A stretch of 44,430 bases of DNA, from positions 1-44,430 of the forward strand of contig JAOUHG010000026.1 in assembly GCA_029865265.1 (NCBI GenBank). Reading direction: 5' to 3'. The position numbers were made by a program, and so were the translations under genes. The first letter of the stretch is position 1. Each line of letters begins with the position of its first letter. Positions 24,345-32,300 of the stretch are shown here, one piece after another. This DNA is from Candidatus Krumholzibacteriia bacterium (GTDB lineage Bacteria; Krumholzibacteriota; Krumholzibacteriia; WVZY01; JAKEHA01). The notes under the pieces are model-generated. The model was not told the DNA's origin. It saw only the letters and a list, made by a program, of their open reading frames with translations, and made no database searches.

Positions 24345-24980
24345 ATGGAAGACATCAGTTTGAACTTCGAGCTCCCCGGCGGCCGTACCCTGCGCATCGA
24401 CGCATCGCAGTCCGCCATGCACCCCGAGCAGTGCACCTTTCGCGCGAGTGAGCCCCTCTACCCCGACGCGTCGGCGTTCTTCGGCGAACGCGAGCATTCC
24501 CGCGGCTCCGCGCTCGTCGACCGCCTGTTCGACATCGAGGGGGTCAACGAGATCCTGGTCAACAACGACGTCGTGCGCCTGTCGCTGGTGGGAGACGCCG
24601 ACTGGGACACGCGCATCCCCGAGGTCGGCATGGCCATCCGCGACGTGCTCGCCTCCGGGGCGCCGCTCATCGCCGAGGAGGTCCGCGCGGGACAGCTGGC
24701 TCCAGAGGAACTGCGCCGGCGTGTGCAACAGGTTCTCGACACCATGATCAATCCCGCGGTGGCGTCTCACGGCGGGGTGGTATCGCTTCTCGACGTCAAC
24801 AACAACACCGTGTTTCTAGAATTTGGCGGCGGCTGTCAGGGCTGCGGCATGGTGAGCGTCACCCTCAAATATGGCGTGGAGCGCGCCATCCGCGACGAGG
24901 TTCCCGAAGTGGGCGAGATCCTCGACACCACCGATCACGCGTCGGGACGCAATCCGTACTACGCGCCGTCGTCCAAGTGA
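24345..24980 (+). CDS. Nfu/NifU-type Fe-S cluster scaffold protein
   Basis: 211 residues with two domains. Residues 1 to about 100 match the Nfu N-terminal domain (SQSAMHPEQCTFRASEPLYPDASAFFG ... LVDRLFDIEGVNEILVNNDVVRLS). Residues about 125-200 are the NifU C-terminal domain, with the cluster-binding CxxC at Cys164/Cys167 (GGGCQGCGMVSVTLKYGVE). It probably receives or delivers [4Fe-4S] clusters; the window has several clients (aconitase, NuoI-like, Fe-S oxidoreductase, radical SAM). The following ATP-grasp gene starts 10 nt downstream and is presumably co-transcribed. Confidence 0.9.
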   Translation: MEDISLNFELPGGRTLRIDASQSAMHPEQCTFRASEPLYPDASAFFGEREHSRGSALVDRLFDIEGVNEILVNNDVVRLSLVGDADWDTRIPEVGMAIRDVLASGAPLIAEEVRAGQLAPEELRRRVQQVLDTMINPAVASHGGVVSLLDVNNNTVFLEFGGGCQGCGMVSVTLKYGVERAIRDEVPEVGEILDTTDHASGRNPYYAPSSK

Positions 24981-24990
24981 ACGACGCGCA

Positions 24991-26241
24991 ATGAAACCCC
25001 GTCTGCTGCTGCTGGTCCCGACCTCGACCTACCGCGCCGAGGCCTTCGTGCGCGCGGCAAAGCGCCTTCCCGTCGAACTCAGCATCGCGTCGGAAACGCC
25101 CAGTTCGCTTGAGCACCTCGACCCGGTGAGCCTCCCGGTGCTCGACTTTGCCAATCCGTCCCGGGCCGCCTATCACGCGCGCGCGTTTGCCGCCGCGCAC
25201 CCGGTGGACGCGGTGGTGGCGGTGGACGACCGCGCCACCCTGGCGGCGGCGGTGATCGCCGAGGCCCTGGGGCTCCCGCACAACACGCCCGACGCGGTCC
25301 GTGCCGCGCTCAACAAGCACCTGGGACGCCTGCGCATGCGCGCGGCCGGGTTGCCGGTGCCGGACTTCCGCCTGGTTCCGGTCGCGTCACCGGAGGACGC
25401 GCTGCCGGGACTCACCTTTCCGTCGGTGCTGAAGCCGCTGGCCATGGCGGCGAGCCGGGGCGTGGTTCGGGTGGACCACCCGGCCGCGTTGCTGGACACG
25501 TGCCGCCGCCTGGCACCCATGGTGGCGGCAGAGTCGCCCGCGTACGACGCGGTGGCGCGCGAGAACCTGCTGGTGGAATCGTTTGTGCCGGGATGGGAGG
25601 TTGCGGTGGAAGCCCTCGTCACCGACGGTGTGGTTCACGTGATGGCGATCTTCGACAAGCCCGATCCCCTGGAGGGGCCGTTCTTTCCGGAGACGATGTA
25701 CGTGACGCCGTCGCGTCACCCGCAAGCGGTCCAGGCAGGTATCGTGGAGATGACGCAACGCGCGGTGGCCGCCATCGGAATCACCCACGGGCCCGTACAC
25801 GTCGAACTGCGCGGCCACGGCGACACGGTGGTTCCCATCGAAGTGCACGCGCGTTCCATCGGCGGGCTGTGCTCGCGTGTGCTGCGCTTCGACGACGGGC
25901 GCACGCTGGAGGACGTGATCCTGCAGCACGCAATCGGCATCCTCGGCACGCCGCCGCCCCCGCCCGGCCACGCCGCTGGCGTGTGGATGATGCAGTCGCC
26001 GCGGCGGGGCGTCTTCGTCGACATGCGCGGGACCGCCGCCGCGTCCGAGATCCCCGGCATCGAAGAGATCGTCGTGAGCGTACGGCCCGGCCAGCGCCTC
26101 GAGCCCCTCCCCGAAGGCTTCCTCTACATGGGTTTCATTTTTGCGCGCGCGGCAGATCCACACGCGGTGGAATCCGCCCTGCGCGCGGCCCACGCCCGCC
26201 TCGATCCCCTCGTCGACGACGCCGAATCAGTGGCGGTCTGA
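24991..26241 (+). CDS. ATP-grasp enzyme (carboxylate-amine ligase-like)
   Basis: 416 residues. The order is an N-terminal Rossmann-like domain (RLLLLVPTSTYR ... VDAVVAVDDRATLAAAVIAEALGLPHNTPDAVRAALNKHLGRLRMRAAGLPVPDFR), then the ATP-grasp core: FPSVLKPLAMAASRGVVRV, LLVESFVPGWEVAVEALV, and the metal site HVELRG...PIEVHARSIGG. The C-terminal part resembles the L-amino-acid ligase/biotin carboxylase-like group. It would ligate a carboxylate to an amine with ATP, but the substrate is unknown. It is 10 nt after the Nfu gene. Its last 15 nt overlap the convergent HExxH gene. Confidence 0.8.
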   Translation: MKPRLLLLVPTSTYRAEAFVRAAKRLPVELSIASETPSSLEHLDPVSLPVLDFANPSRAAYHARAFAAAHPVDAVVAVDDRATLAAAVIAEALGLPHNTPDAVRAALNKHLGRLRMRAAGLPVPDFRLVPVASPEDALPGLTFPSVLKPLAMAASRGVVRVDHPAALLDTCRRLAPMVAAESPAYDAVARENLLVESFVPGWEVAVEALVTDGVVHVMAIFDKPDPLEGPFFPETMYVTPSRHPQAVQAGIVEMTQRAVAAIGITHGPVHVELRGHGDTVVPIEVHARSIGGLCSRVLRFDDGRTLEDVILQHAIGILGTPPPPPGHAAGVWMMQSPRRGVFVDMRGTAAASEIPGIEEIVVSVRPGQRLEPLPEGFLYMGFIFARAADPHAVESALRAAHARLDPLVDDAESVAV

Positions 26242-26649
26242 GCGCGCCGCGGCCACCGCGTCCCGCTCGAACACGTTCTCCCGGTAGTAGTGGCGTCCGC
26301 GTGACGCCGCGGCGAGCGACGCGATTGCATACGCCGGAATGAAGAACAGCCCCCAGCGTTCGCATTGGCGCACGTGGGCGCGCTCGTGCGCGCGCGTTCG
26401 CTCCAGGCAGCCCGGATCCCGCCCCAGCACCACGTGACCCAGCGTCATGGCCGCGGCGCCGCCGCGCAGGGGCACCATGTACTTGAGAATGAGTGTGGCC
26501 GCGCCGCCGTGCGCTTCGATCACGCCCGCCACCCCCCGCGCGCGCCCGCCGCTGAGCAGGGCGAGGGTGGTGAGCAGCAGGCCGGCGAGCGTCACCGGCA
26601 GCGCCCACAGATAGGCGCCGGCGCGTCCCGCTACGTGCCAGGCCCTCAT
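26227..26649 (-). CDS. small membrane protein with HExxH motif (uncharacterised)
   Basis: 140 residues. ATG 26649 overlaps the mtgA stop as ATGA, which indicates translational coupling and fixes the start. One or two hydrophobic segments near residues 12-32 and 100-115 suggest membrane association. The middle carries RTRAHERAHVRQCERWG with His88-Glu89-x-x-His92, a zinc-metallopeptidase-like motif, preceded by MTLGHVVLGRD and followed by RGRHYYRENVFERDA. I recognise this as a conserved hypothetical pattern but know no assigned function. Its position after a peptidoglycan transglycosylase suggests an envelope role; this is inference. Confidence 0.75.
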   Translation of the reverse strand: MRAWHVAGRAGAYLWALPVTLAGLLLTTLALLSGGRARGVAGVIEAHGGAATLILKYMVPLRGGAAAMTLGHVVLGRDPGCLERTRAHERAHVRQCERWGLFFIPAYAIASLAAASRGRHYYRENVFERDAVAAARSDRH

Positions 26650-27395
26650 CGCCCGCGTCCCCGGGTATCCAGCACCGCCAGGTGGCCGCTGCCGAGGTGC
26701 GCCATCTGGCGCTCGATCCACCAGGAGCGGCGCTGCACGTACGTGGTGGGACGATCGACATGGAAGCGGCGCGGGCTGGGAAGCACCGCGGCCAGCAGCG
26801 CCGACTCGTGCCGGGTCAGCCGCGACGGCTTCTTGTCGAAGTAGCGGCGCGACGCCGCCCCCACCCCGTACACACCGTCACCGAACTCGGCCACGTTGAG
26901 ATACACCTCGAGAATGCGCTGCTTGGGCCAGGCCAGTTCGATGAGAACCGTGAACCACGCCTCCAATCCCTTGCGCGCGAAGTTCCGGCCCGGCCACAGG
27001 AACAGGTTCTTGGCCACCTGCTGGGTGATGGTGCTGGCCCCGCGCATGCCGCCGCGACGCCGCTTCTGCTCCATGGCCTTGCGAATGGATTCGTAGTCGA
27101 AACCGGCGTGCGCGAGGAAGTTCTGATCCTCGGCGGCGATGGCGGCGAGCCCCATGCTCGGCGCAATCGCGTTCCAGTCCGTCCACTGGTAGACAATGGG
27201 AACGCGGCGCGACGGAAACATCACACCGGCCGCGCGCCGCTCCAGCATGAACGCGCTGGTCGGCGGGTCGACCCAGCGCAGCATGACGACCGGCAGCAGC
27301 GTGGCCGCCACGAACACCACGGCGGCGACGGCGACAAGCCGCACAACACGTCTCGCATTCACGCGCGGGATCCAGCGCCGGCGGCCGCTGCTCAC
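26646..27395 (-). CDS. mtgA: monofunctional peptidoglycan glycosyltransferase
   Basis: 249 residues, the normal size for MtgA (GT51 family), which polymerises lipid II into glycan strands. A single N-terminal transmembrane helix (about residues 17-38) anchors it. The catalytic Glu89 is in AAEDQNFLAHAGFD, followed by the conserved RGASTITQQVAKNLFLWPGRNFARKGLEAWFTVLIE and the KQRILEVYLNVAEFGDGVYGVGAASRRYFDK block. No transpeptidase domain follows, so it is monofunctional. The GTG start overlaps the upstream FkbM stop as GTGA, and its stop overlaps the next start as ATGA, so three genes are coupled. Confidence 0.94.
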   Translation of the reverse strand: MSSGRRRWIPRVNARRVVRLVAVAAVVFVAATLLPVVMLRWVDPPTSAFMLERRAAGVMFPSRRVPIVYQWTDWNAIAPSMGLAAIAAEDQNFLAHAGFDYESIRKAMEQKRRRGGMRGASTITQQVAKNLFLWPGRNFARKGLEAWFTVLIELAWPKQRILEVYLNVAEFGDGVYGVGAASRRYFDKKPSRLTRHESALLAAVLPSPRRFHVDRPTTYVQRRSWWIERQMAHLGSGHLAVLDTRGRGR

Positions 27396-28243
27396 GGCGT
27401 GTCGTCCACGAGGTCGGCCGCGCGCTCCGACGGCAGCGCCAGCATGTCGAAACCGGCCCGGCGCGACACATCCGCGGCCGCCACCGCCTCCCCCACCGGG
27501 TCCGCTCCGCCGAGAAATCGGCGCATCACGTAGCCGGCGCCGGCCAGCACGTCGTAGAGTTCCCCTCGCTCTGCGGCGTCGAGCTTCTTGTGAACCTCAC
27601 ACACCACCACCGGGCGGAATTCCGCCAGCAGCCCGCGCATGGAACGCAGCACGTCCTTGTCGTAGCCCTCGGCGTCGGTCTTGATGAAGGACAGCCTCGG
27701 CAGGCGCTCCGCGAAGTGCGCGCGCAGGTAGCGCTCCATGTCGCGCCCTTCGACTTCCAGCGGGTAGCGATGCCCGTGGCGCTGGTTGTGCAGCCGCGAG
27801 AGGTTGCCGCCGTTGCCGAACGACGCGTCCCAGTAGTGGAACACATAGCGGCCGTCGGACTCGGTGGCCGCAAAATTGAGCGGGGCGATGCGGGTGCGGC
27901 CCGGGTTGAGGGCCGCGTTCGCCTCCAGCACCTTGAAGACGTACGGGTTGGGCTCGCACGCGATCACCAGGCCGCCGGCGCCGCAGGCGAGCGCCATGGG
28001 CAGCGCGGTGTCGCCGGTGTGGGCCCCCACATCGATGGCGGTGTCCCCCTCGCGGATGAAGCGCCTGAGCCCGTCCACGTCGGCGGGCGCGAACGACTTG
28101 GGTCGCTCGAAGGGGTGGAGCCACTGGGCGTATTCCACGGTCCCGTAGCGGCCCAGGTCGAACCCCCGGACCTCGAACCCGTACTCGCGAAACGTCCGCC
28201 GGTCGCGGTGCCGCTTCAGGCGCCTTGCGACGTATCCCAGCAT
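27392..28243 (-). CDS. FkbM-family SAM-dependent methyltransferase
   Basis: 283 residues. The SAM-binding loop is DVGAHTGDTALPMALACG, motif II EPNPYVFKVLEANAALNP, and the FkbM hallmark IKTDAEGYDKDVLRSM is present. FkbM enzymes methylate hydroxyl groups on sugars, polyketides or other metabolites; the substrate is unknown here. ATG 28243 is used: an AGGAGGG ribosome site lies about 12 nt before, and the upstream frame has no better start. It is first in the three-gene overlapping operon with mtgA, which suggests a cell-envelope glycan or lipid substrate (inference). It diverges from typA. Confidence 0.85.
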   Translation of the reverse strand: MLGYVARRLKRHRDRRTFREYGFEVRGFDLGRYGTVEYAQWLHPFERPKSFAPADVDGLRRFIREGDTAIDVGAHTGDTALPMALACGAGGLVIACEPNPYVFKVLEANAALNPGRTRIAPLNFAATESDGRYVFHYWDASFGNGGNLSRLHNQRHGHRYPLEVEGRDMERYLRAHFAERLPRLSFIKTDAEGYDKDVLRSMRGLLAEFRPVVVCEVHKKLDAAERGELYDVLAGAGYVMRRFLGGADPVGEAVAAADVSRRAGFDMLALPSERAADLVDDTP

Positions 28244-28324
28244 TCCGCCGATCACCCTCCTGTCCGTCCTGCAACGGCCGGCGCAACCCCGTACCCGGGC
28301 CCGCGTTTTGCCTCGTTTCCGGCG

Positions 28325-28353
28325 TTGCCACCGGTCCACCTTTGGCCTATATT
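28325..28353 (+). promoter_or_regulatory. promoter upstream of typA
   Basis: TTGCCA (28325-28330), 17-bp spacer, TATATT (28348-28353), predicting a start near 28360. A second -10-like TACAAT lies at 28409-28414, just after the leader terminator, without a recognisable -35. Confidence 0.6.
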
Positions 28354-28380
28354 ACGGTGCTCCCCGCCCGGGGTGCAATC

Positions 28381-28406
28381 AGGGCCGTCGGTCGGCCCTT
28401 CTTTTT
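28381..28406 (+). terminator. intrinsic terminator inside the typA leader (attenuator or small-RNA end)
   Basis: A perfect 7-bp stem AGGGCCG/CGGCCCT (28381-28387 with 28393-28399) with loop TCGGT, followed by TTCTTTTT. It lies about 20 nt after the predicted start and 80 nt before ATG 28485. A GC-rich hairpin with one mismatch (28359-28366 with 28369-28376) precedes it. Confidence 0.65.
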
Positions 28407-28484
28407 AGTACAATACTCCACAACCCGCGCTCGCCAACGCCGGCGAACGGCACGCGCCCCCAGGGGCGGATCGGAACCAGGACC

Positions 28485-30320
28485 ATGGTCAACCAGAAGC
28501 GTCGCAAGGACGTCCGCAACATCGCCATCATCGCCCACGTCGATCACGGCAAGACGACGCTGGTCGACGCGCTCCTCAGGCAGAGCGGCGCGCACCTTTT
28601 CAAGGAGGGCGAGGTCACCATCCTGGACTCCAATCCGCTCGAGAAGGAGCGCGGCATCACCATCTTCTCGAAGAACGCGTCCTTCAAGTACAAGGACCTC
28701 ACCATCAACATCGTCGACACCCCGGGGCACGCCGATTTCGGCAGCGAGGTGGAGCGCATCCTGCGCATGGTGGACGGCGTGCTCCTGCTGGTGGATGCCT
28801 TCGAAGGCCCCATGCCGCAGACCAAGTTCGTGCTCAAGAAGTCGCTGGAGCTGCACCTCAAGCCCATCGTGGTCATCAACAAGCTCGACCGGCCCCACGC
28901 GCGCCCGGACGAGGTCGCGAGCCTCACCTTCGACCTGTTCTGCGAACTGAACGCCACCGACGAGCAGCTCGACTTCCCCATCGTGTACGCGTCGGGGCGC
29001 CAGGGATACGCCACCCTCGACCTGGACGAGCCGTCCAGCGACATGAAGCCGCTGCTCGAGACCATCGTGCACCGCGTGCTGCCGCCGGTGGCCGACTTCG
29101 ACCAGCCCTTCCAGATGCTGGTCACCATGCTCGACTACGATTCGTACGTGGGGCGTATCGCCAACGGGCGCATCGCCCACGGCATGATCAAGATGGGCGC
29201 GCCCATCGCGCTCATCAAGCGCGACGGCACCATCGTACGCTCCAAGGTGACGCGCATCCTGCGCTACCAGGGCCTGCACCGCATCGAGGTCAAGGAGGCA
29301 CTGGCGGGTGACATCGTCTCCATCGCGGGCATCGACGACGTCCACGTGGGCGAGACGCTCGCCTCGCCGGAGCGCCCCGAGGCGCTGCCTCTCATCAAGA
29401 TCGACGAGCCCACCATCTCCATGTTCTTCTCGCACAACACCAGCCCGCTGTCGGGCCAGGACGGCGGGCGTTTCCTCACCTCGCGCCACATCCGCGAGCG
29501 CCTGGCGCACGAGGCCATGATCAACGTGGGTATCAAGGTGGAGGACGCCGACGGCGGCGAGCGCTTCCGGGTGGCGGGCCGCGGCGAGCTTCACCTCGCC
29601 ATTCTCATCGAGACCATGCGCCGCGAAGGCTACGAAATGGAGGTCTCGCGCCCGCGCGTGATCCTCAAGGAGACCGACGCGGGGCTGCTGGAACCGGTGG
29701 AGGAGGTCGTGGTGGAGGTGGACCCCGGCTACGAGGGGTCCGTCATCGACGCACTCGGGCGCCGCAAGGCGGAGATGCGCTCGATGATCAACAGCGCGGT
29801 GGGCACCATCCGCATGGAGTTCATCGTGGCCACGCGCGCGCTCATCGGTTTCCGCAACGAGTTCCTCACCATGACGCGCGGCACCGGCGTCATGTACCAG
29901 AACTTCCGCGAGTACCAGGAGTACAAGGGTGAGATGCCGCACCGCAACAACGGCGTGCAGATCGCGCTGCATCCGGGCAAAGCGGTCGCGTTTGCGCTGT
30001 GGAGCCTGGAGGAGCGCGGTGAGATCTTCATCCACCCCGGCGACACCGTCTACGAGGGAATGATCATCGGCGCCAACAACAAGGGTTCCGACCTGGTGGT
30101 CAACGCCATCAAGGAGAAGAAGCTCTCCAACATGCGCTCATCGGGTGCAGACGACGCCATCCAGCTCACCCCGCCGCGCGAGATGACGCTGGAGTTCGCG
30201 CTGGAGTTCATTGCCGACGACGAGCTGGTGGAGATCACACCCAAGTCCATCCGCCTGCGCAAGAAGATCCTCAACGAGCAGGTGCGCAAGGTCGCGTCCA
30301 AACGGCCGGCCACGGTGTGA
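28485..30320 (+). CDS. typA: ribosome-associated GTPase TypA/BipA
   Basis: 611 residues, as expected. The family of translational GTPases related to EF-G binds the ribosome and acts in subunit assembly and stress or cold adaptation. G1 is AHVDHGKTT (residues 17-25), switch II DTPGHADFGSE, G4 NKLDRP. Domain II, the EF-G-like domains (FRVAGRGELHLAILIETMRREGYEMEVSRP) and the BipA-specific C-terminus (GEIFIHPGDTVYEGMIIG, LTPPREMTLEFALEFIADDELVEITPKSIRLRK) are all complete. ATG 28485 follows GGAACCAGGA. Expression may pass through the terminator in its leader, pointing to attenuation or a second promoter. It converges with an outer membrane protein gene. Confidence 0.97.
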   Translation: MVNQKRRKDVRNIAIIAHVDHGKTTLVDALLRQSGAHLFKEGEVTILDSNPLEKERGITIFSKNASFKYKDLTINIVDTPGHADFGSEVERILRMVDGVLLLVDAFEGPMPQTKFVLKKSLELHLKPIVVINKLDRPHARPDEVASLTFDLFCELNATDEQLDFPIVYASGRQGYATLDLDEPSSDMKPLLETIVHRVLPPVADFDQPFQMLVTMLDYDSYVGRIANGRIAHGMIKMGAPIALIKRDGTIVRSKVTRILRYQGLHRIEVKEALAGDIVSIAGIDDVHVGETLASPERPEALPLIKIDEPTISMFFSHNTSPLSGQDGGRFLTSRHIRERLAHEAMINVGIKVEDADGGERFRVAGRGELHLAILIETMRREGYEMEVSRPRVILKETDAGLLEPVEEVVVEVDPGYEGSVIDALGRRKAEMRSMINSAVGTIRMEFIVATRALIGFRNEFLTMTRGTGVMYQNFREYQEYKGEMPHRNNGVQIALHPGKAVAFALWSLEERGEIFIHPGDTVYEGMIIGANNKGSDLVVNAIKEKKLSNMRSSGADDAIQLTPPREMTLEFALEFIADDELVEITPKSIRLRKKILNEQVRKVASKRPATV

Positions 30321-30331
30321 GCCGGCGGCCG

Positions 30332-30985
30332 TCAGAAGTAGACGCTCAGACCGAATCGCACCGCCGAGGTCAGACTGGTCGACCAGCCCTCGCGGTTGGA
30401 TTGACGTGAGACGAGGGACCCGTTGACGTTTGACTCCATGCTCTCCGTCTCCGAGAAGTAGTCGAAGCCCGCAAAGTACTCGGCATGCAGACTGATGACG
30501 CGGGTCGCAAACCACTCTGCACCCAGCATGGCATCGGCGCCCACACTCCACCGCTTGCTGGTTATCTCCGATGACAGGCTGTCCCCCCGGCTTGTGTTGT
30601 AGGAGGAGTGGGAGTAGTTGAACGCCGGTCCAATACCCCAGTAAAGCACGGCGTCGGCATGCGGATTGATGTAGCGCTGGTAGGCGAGGATCAGTCCCGT
30701 ACTCCAGCTGTTGGCGCCATCCACCTGGTCAATATCGCTGTGGTCCCGCTCGCTATCCCCGGCGCTGGCACTGATCCCCGCTCTGAAGGCGGACTTCTGG
30801 CTGAAGTGCCGCTTCAGCGACACGCCTCCAGAGTAGGAATTCACCGAGATGAACTGCCCCTCGATGCCAAACTGCAGCGCCCAGGCGCCGTCCTCGAGTG
30901 AGTTGGCGCGCTGGGCGGCGGCACCGCTGACAGCCAGCGCGACCACGGCCAGCGCGACCACGATGGCCTGAAGCACGCGTTTCAT
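30332..30985 (-). CDS. outer membrane beta-barrel protein, OmpA/OmpW-like size
   Basis: 217 residues. A signal peptide (MKRVLQAIVVALAVVALAVSGAAAQ) is followed by alternating-hydrophobicity strands rich in Ser, Gly and aromatics (WALQFGIEGQFISV, WSTGLILAYQRYI, AVLYWGIGPAFNYS, ADAMLGAEWFAT, VISLHAEYFAGFDYFS) and ends in aromatic VYF, as expected of an 8-stranded outer membrane barrel. A Gram-negative-type outer membrane is therefore likely. No ligand or function can be read. It has a good ribosome site (AAAGGGG) and lies 18 nt downstream of the SMR transporter gene, so it may be its operon partner. Confidence 0.78.
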   Translation of the reverse strand: MKRVLQAIVVALAVVALAVSGAAAQRANSLEDGAWALQFGIEGQFISVNSYSGGVSLKRHFSQKSAFRAGISASAGDSERDHSDIDQVDGANSWSTGLILAYQRYINPHADAVLYWGIGPAFNYSHSSYNTSRGDSLSSEITSKRWSVGADAMLGAEWFATRVISLHAEYFAGFDYFSETESMESNVNGSLVSRQSNREGWSTSLTSAVRFGLSVYF

Positions 30986-31003
30986 CAGAATCCCCTTTCG
31001 TTT

Positions 31004-31321
31004 TCAGGAGGCCAGTTTCAACCCGAGGATGCCGGCGAGGATGAGTCCCACGAAGAGGAAGCGCGCCAGTTGCGCGGGTTCGCCAAACACCAGGATTCCC
31101 AGCACGAACGTCCCCACCGCCCCGATGCCCGTCCACACCGCGTACGCCGTCCCGATGGGCAGCACCCGCTGCGCCAGGAACAGAAACCAGCCGCTCAGGA
31201 GGATGCACACCACCGCCAGCACGATGGCCCACACCCGGTGCGCGGGATTGGCGGCGAGCTTGAGTCCCATGGGCCATCCCCACTCCATGACTCCGGCAAT
31301 CACGAGATACACCCAGGCCAT
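31004..31321 (-). CDS. small multidrug resistance (SMR) transporter, SugE/Gdx-like
   Basis: 105 residues with four transmembrane helices. The essential Glu13 is in helix 1 (YLVIAGVMEWGWPMGLKLA). The neighbourhood EWGWPMGLK is closer to the SugE/Gdx guanidinium-exporter type than to EmrE, and helix 3 has the family's GIGAVGTFVLGILVFGEPA. It should work as a proton-coupled dimer. AAGGAG lies 6 nt before ATG 31321. No guanidine riboswitch was recognised in the 40 nt upstream. Gdx versus QacE type is not settled. Confidence 0.87.
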   Translation of the reverse strand: MAWVYLVIAGVMEWGWPMGLKLAANPAHRVWAIVLAVVCILLSGWFLFLAQRVLPIGTAYAVWTGIGAVGTFVLGILVFGEPAQLARFLFVGLILAGILGLKLAS

Positions 31322-31361
31322 GCGGCACTCCTTGCAGGAAACCTGCGGGTAGTCGGGACGG

Positions 31362-31799
31362 TCAATCGGGCTTGCGCAGGCGCGCGCCCAGCATGACGCC
31401 GATTCCGCCGATGATCGGGTTGAGAATGGTCACGACCGGCGGTTGCTGCGCCTTCATCATGGCCTCGGTGTTGCCGACCTCGCCCGTGCGCACCTCGTCC
31501 GACGGGGGTGCGTTCAGGGTGGGGAGCGCCAGCACCACGCCGGCCACGACCACCACGATGGCCAGGATGAACGGCGCGCGCCGCGAACGGCCGAATGCAA
31601 CCGCCACCCAACCCCCCGCCATCGCCGCGACCGCGCTCAGCACGGTGCTCACCACCAGCCAGACGCCGGATACGTTGTAGGAACCGGCCTGAAACGCGCG
31701 CTCTGCACCCATCGCAAAGTATGCAACCGTGAATGTGGCCATGACGGCCACCGCCATCACGGCGTAACCCAGAACAACGCCGCCGATGATCCTGCCCAT
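31362..31799 (-). CDS. hypothetical four-helix membrane protein
   Basis: 145 residues. Four hydrophobic segments can be seen (GGVVLGYAVMAVAVMATFTVAYF, VWLVVSTVLSAVAAMAGGWVAVAF, FILAIVVVVAGVVLALPTL and ILNPIIGGIGVMLGARL). A polar loop rich in Glu and Gln lies between the third and fourth. AAGGAGG precedes ATG 31799. It resembles small conserved membrane proteins of unknown function; I do not recognise a named family. It is followed at 40 nt by the SMR gene on the same strand. Confidence 0.7.
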   Translation of the reverse strand: MGRIIGGVVLGYAVMAVAVMATFTVAYFAMGAERAFQAGSYNVSGVWLVVSTVLSAVAAMAGGWVAVAFGRSRRAPFILAIVVVVAGVVLALPTLNAPPSDEVRTGEVGNTEAMMKAQQPPVVTILNPIIGGIGVMLGARLRKPD

Positions 31800-31837
31800 G
31801 ACGACCTCCTTGTCACCCTGCGCCTATCATACACCCG

Positions 31838-32293
31838 CTAGAGCCAGCGGCGAACCCGGGAACGGTAGGACCGGTACGCGTCGCCGAAGTGGTCGGTGAG
31901 GAACTCCTCCTCCGACAGGATGAAGCGCTTCTCGATGATCGCCGCAAACAGGAACGGCACCACGAGCGGCAACGCCTCGCCCCCGCGCAGGCCCACACCC
32001 AGCAGCATGAGCGTCATACCCAGGTAGATCGGATTGCGGCTGACGCGGAACATCCCGCCGGTCATCAGGGTTCCAGGTCCCTTGAACGGCTTGAGCGGCG
32101 TTCCGGTGCGGTGAAACGCGGTCACGGTGGTTACAAACAGAACCAGTCCCGCCCCCATGGACGCCCAGCCCAGAACGCGGGCGAACGCCGGCAGCCGCAC
32201 CACGTCCGGAACGAGACGCTCCACGAGCACGATGAGACAGAGGGCAATGGCAAAGTACACCGGGGGAACCAGACGGGTCGGCCGTGGTCGCAT
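31838..32293 (-). CDS. isoprenylcysteine methyltransferase-like membrane protein (ICMT/PEMT superfamily)
   Basis: 151 residues. ATG 32293 lies 7 nt after the upstream phosphatase stop with a GGGGGG ribosome site. Three to four helices are present. The SAM-binding region has the family pattern GMFRVSRNPIYLGMTLMLLGVGL and ends E-x-x-x-LTDHFGDAYRSYRSRVRRWL (EE..L...FG..Y..Y...V.R). Bacterial members methylate small membrane substrates; the substrate is unknown and no prenylated protein is implied. It is third in an operon with a peptidase and an IMPase-family phosphatase. Confidence 0.83.
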   Translation of the reverse strand: MRPRPTRLVPPVYFAIALCLIVLVERLVPDVVRLPAFARVLGWASMGAGLVLFVTTVTAFHRTGTPLKPFKGPGTLMTGGMFRVSRNPIYLGMTLMLLGVGLRGGEALPLVVPFLFAAIIEKRFILSEEEFLTDHFGDAYRSYRSRVRRWL

Positions 32294-32300
32294 GGCCCCC

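Noticed and set aside
31322-31361. possible guanidine riboswitch upstream of the SMR transporter
   Set aside because: The gap is only 40 nt and shows no guanidine-I, -II or -III motif.
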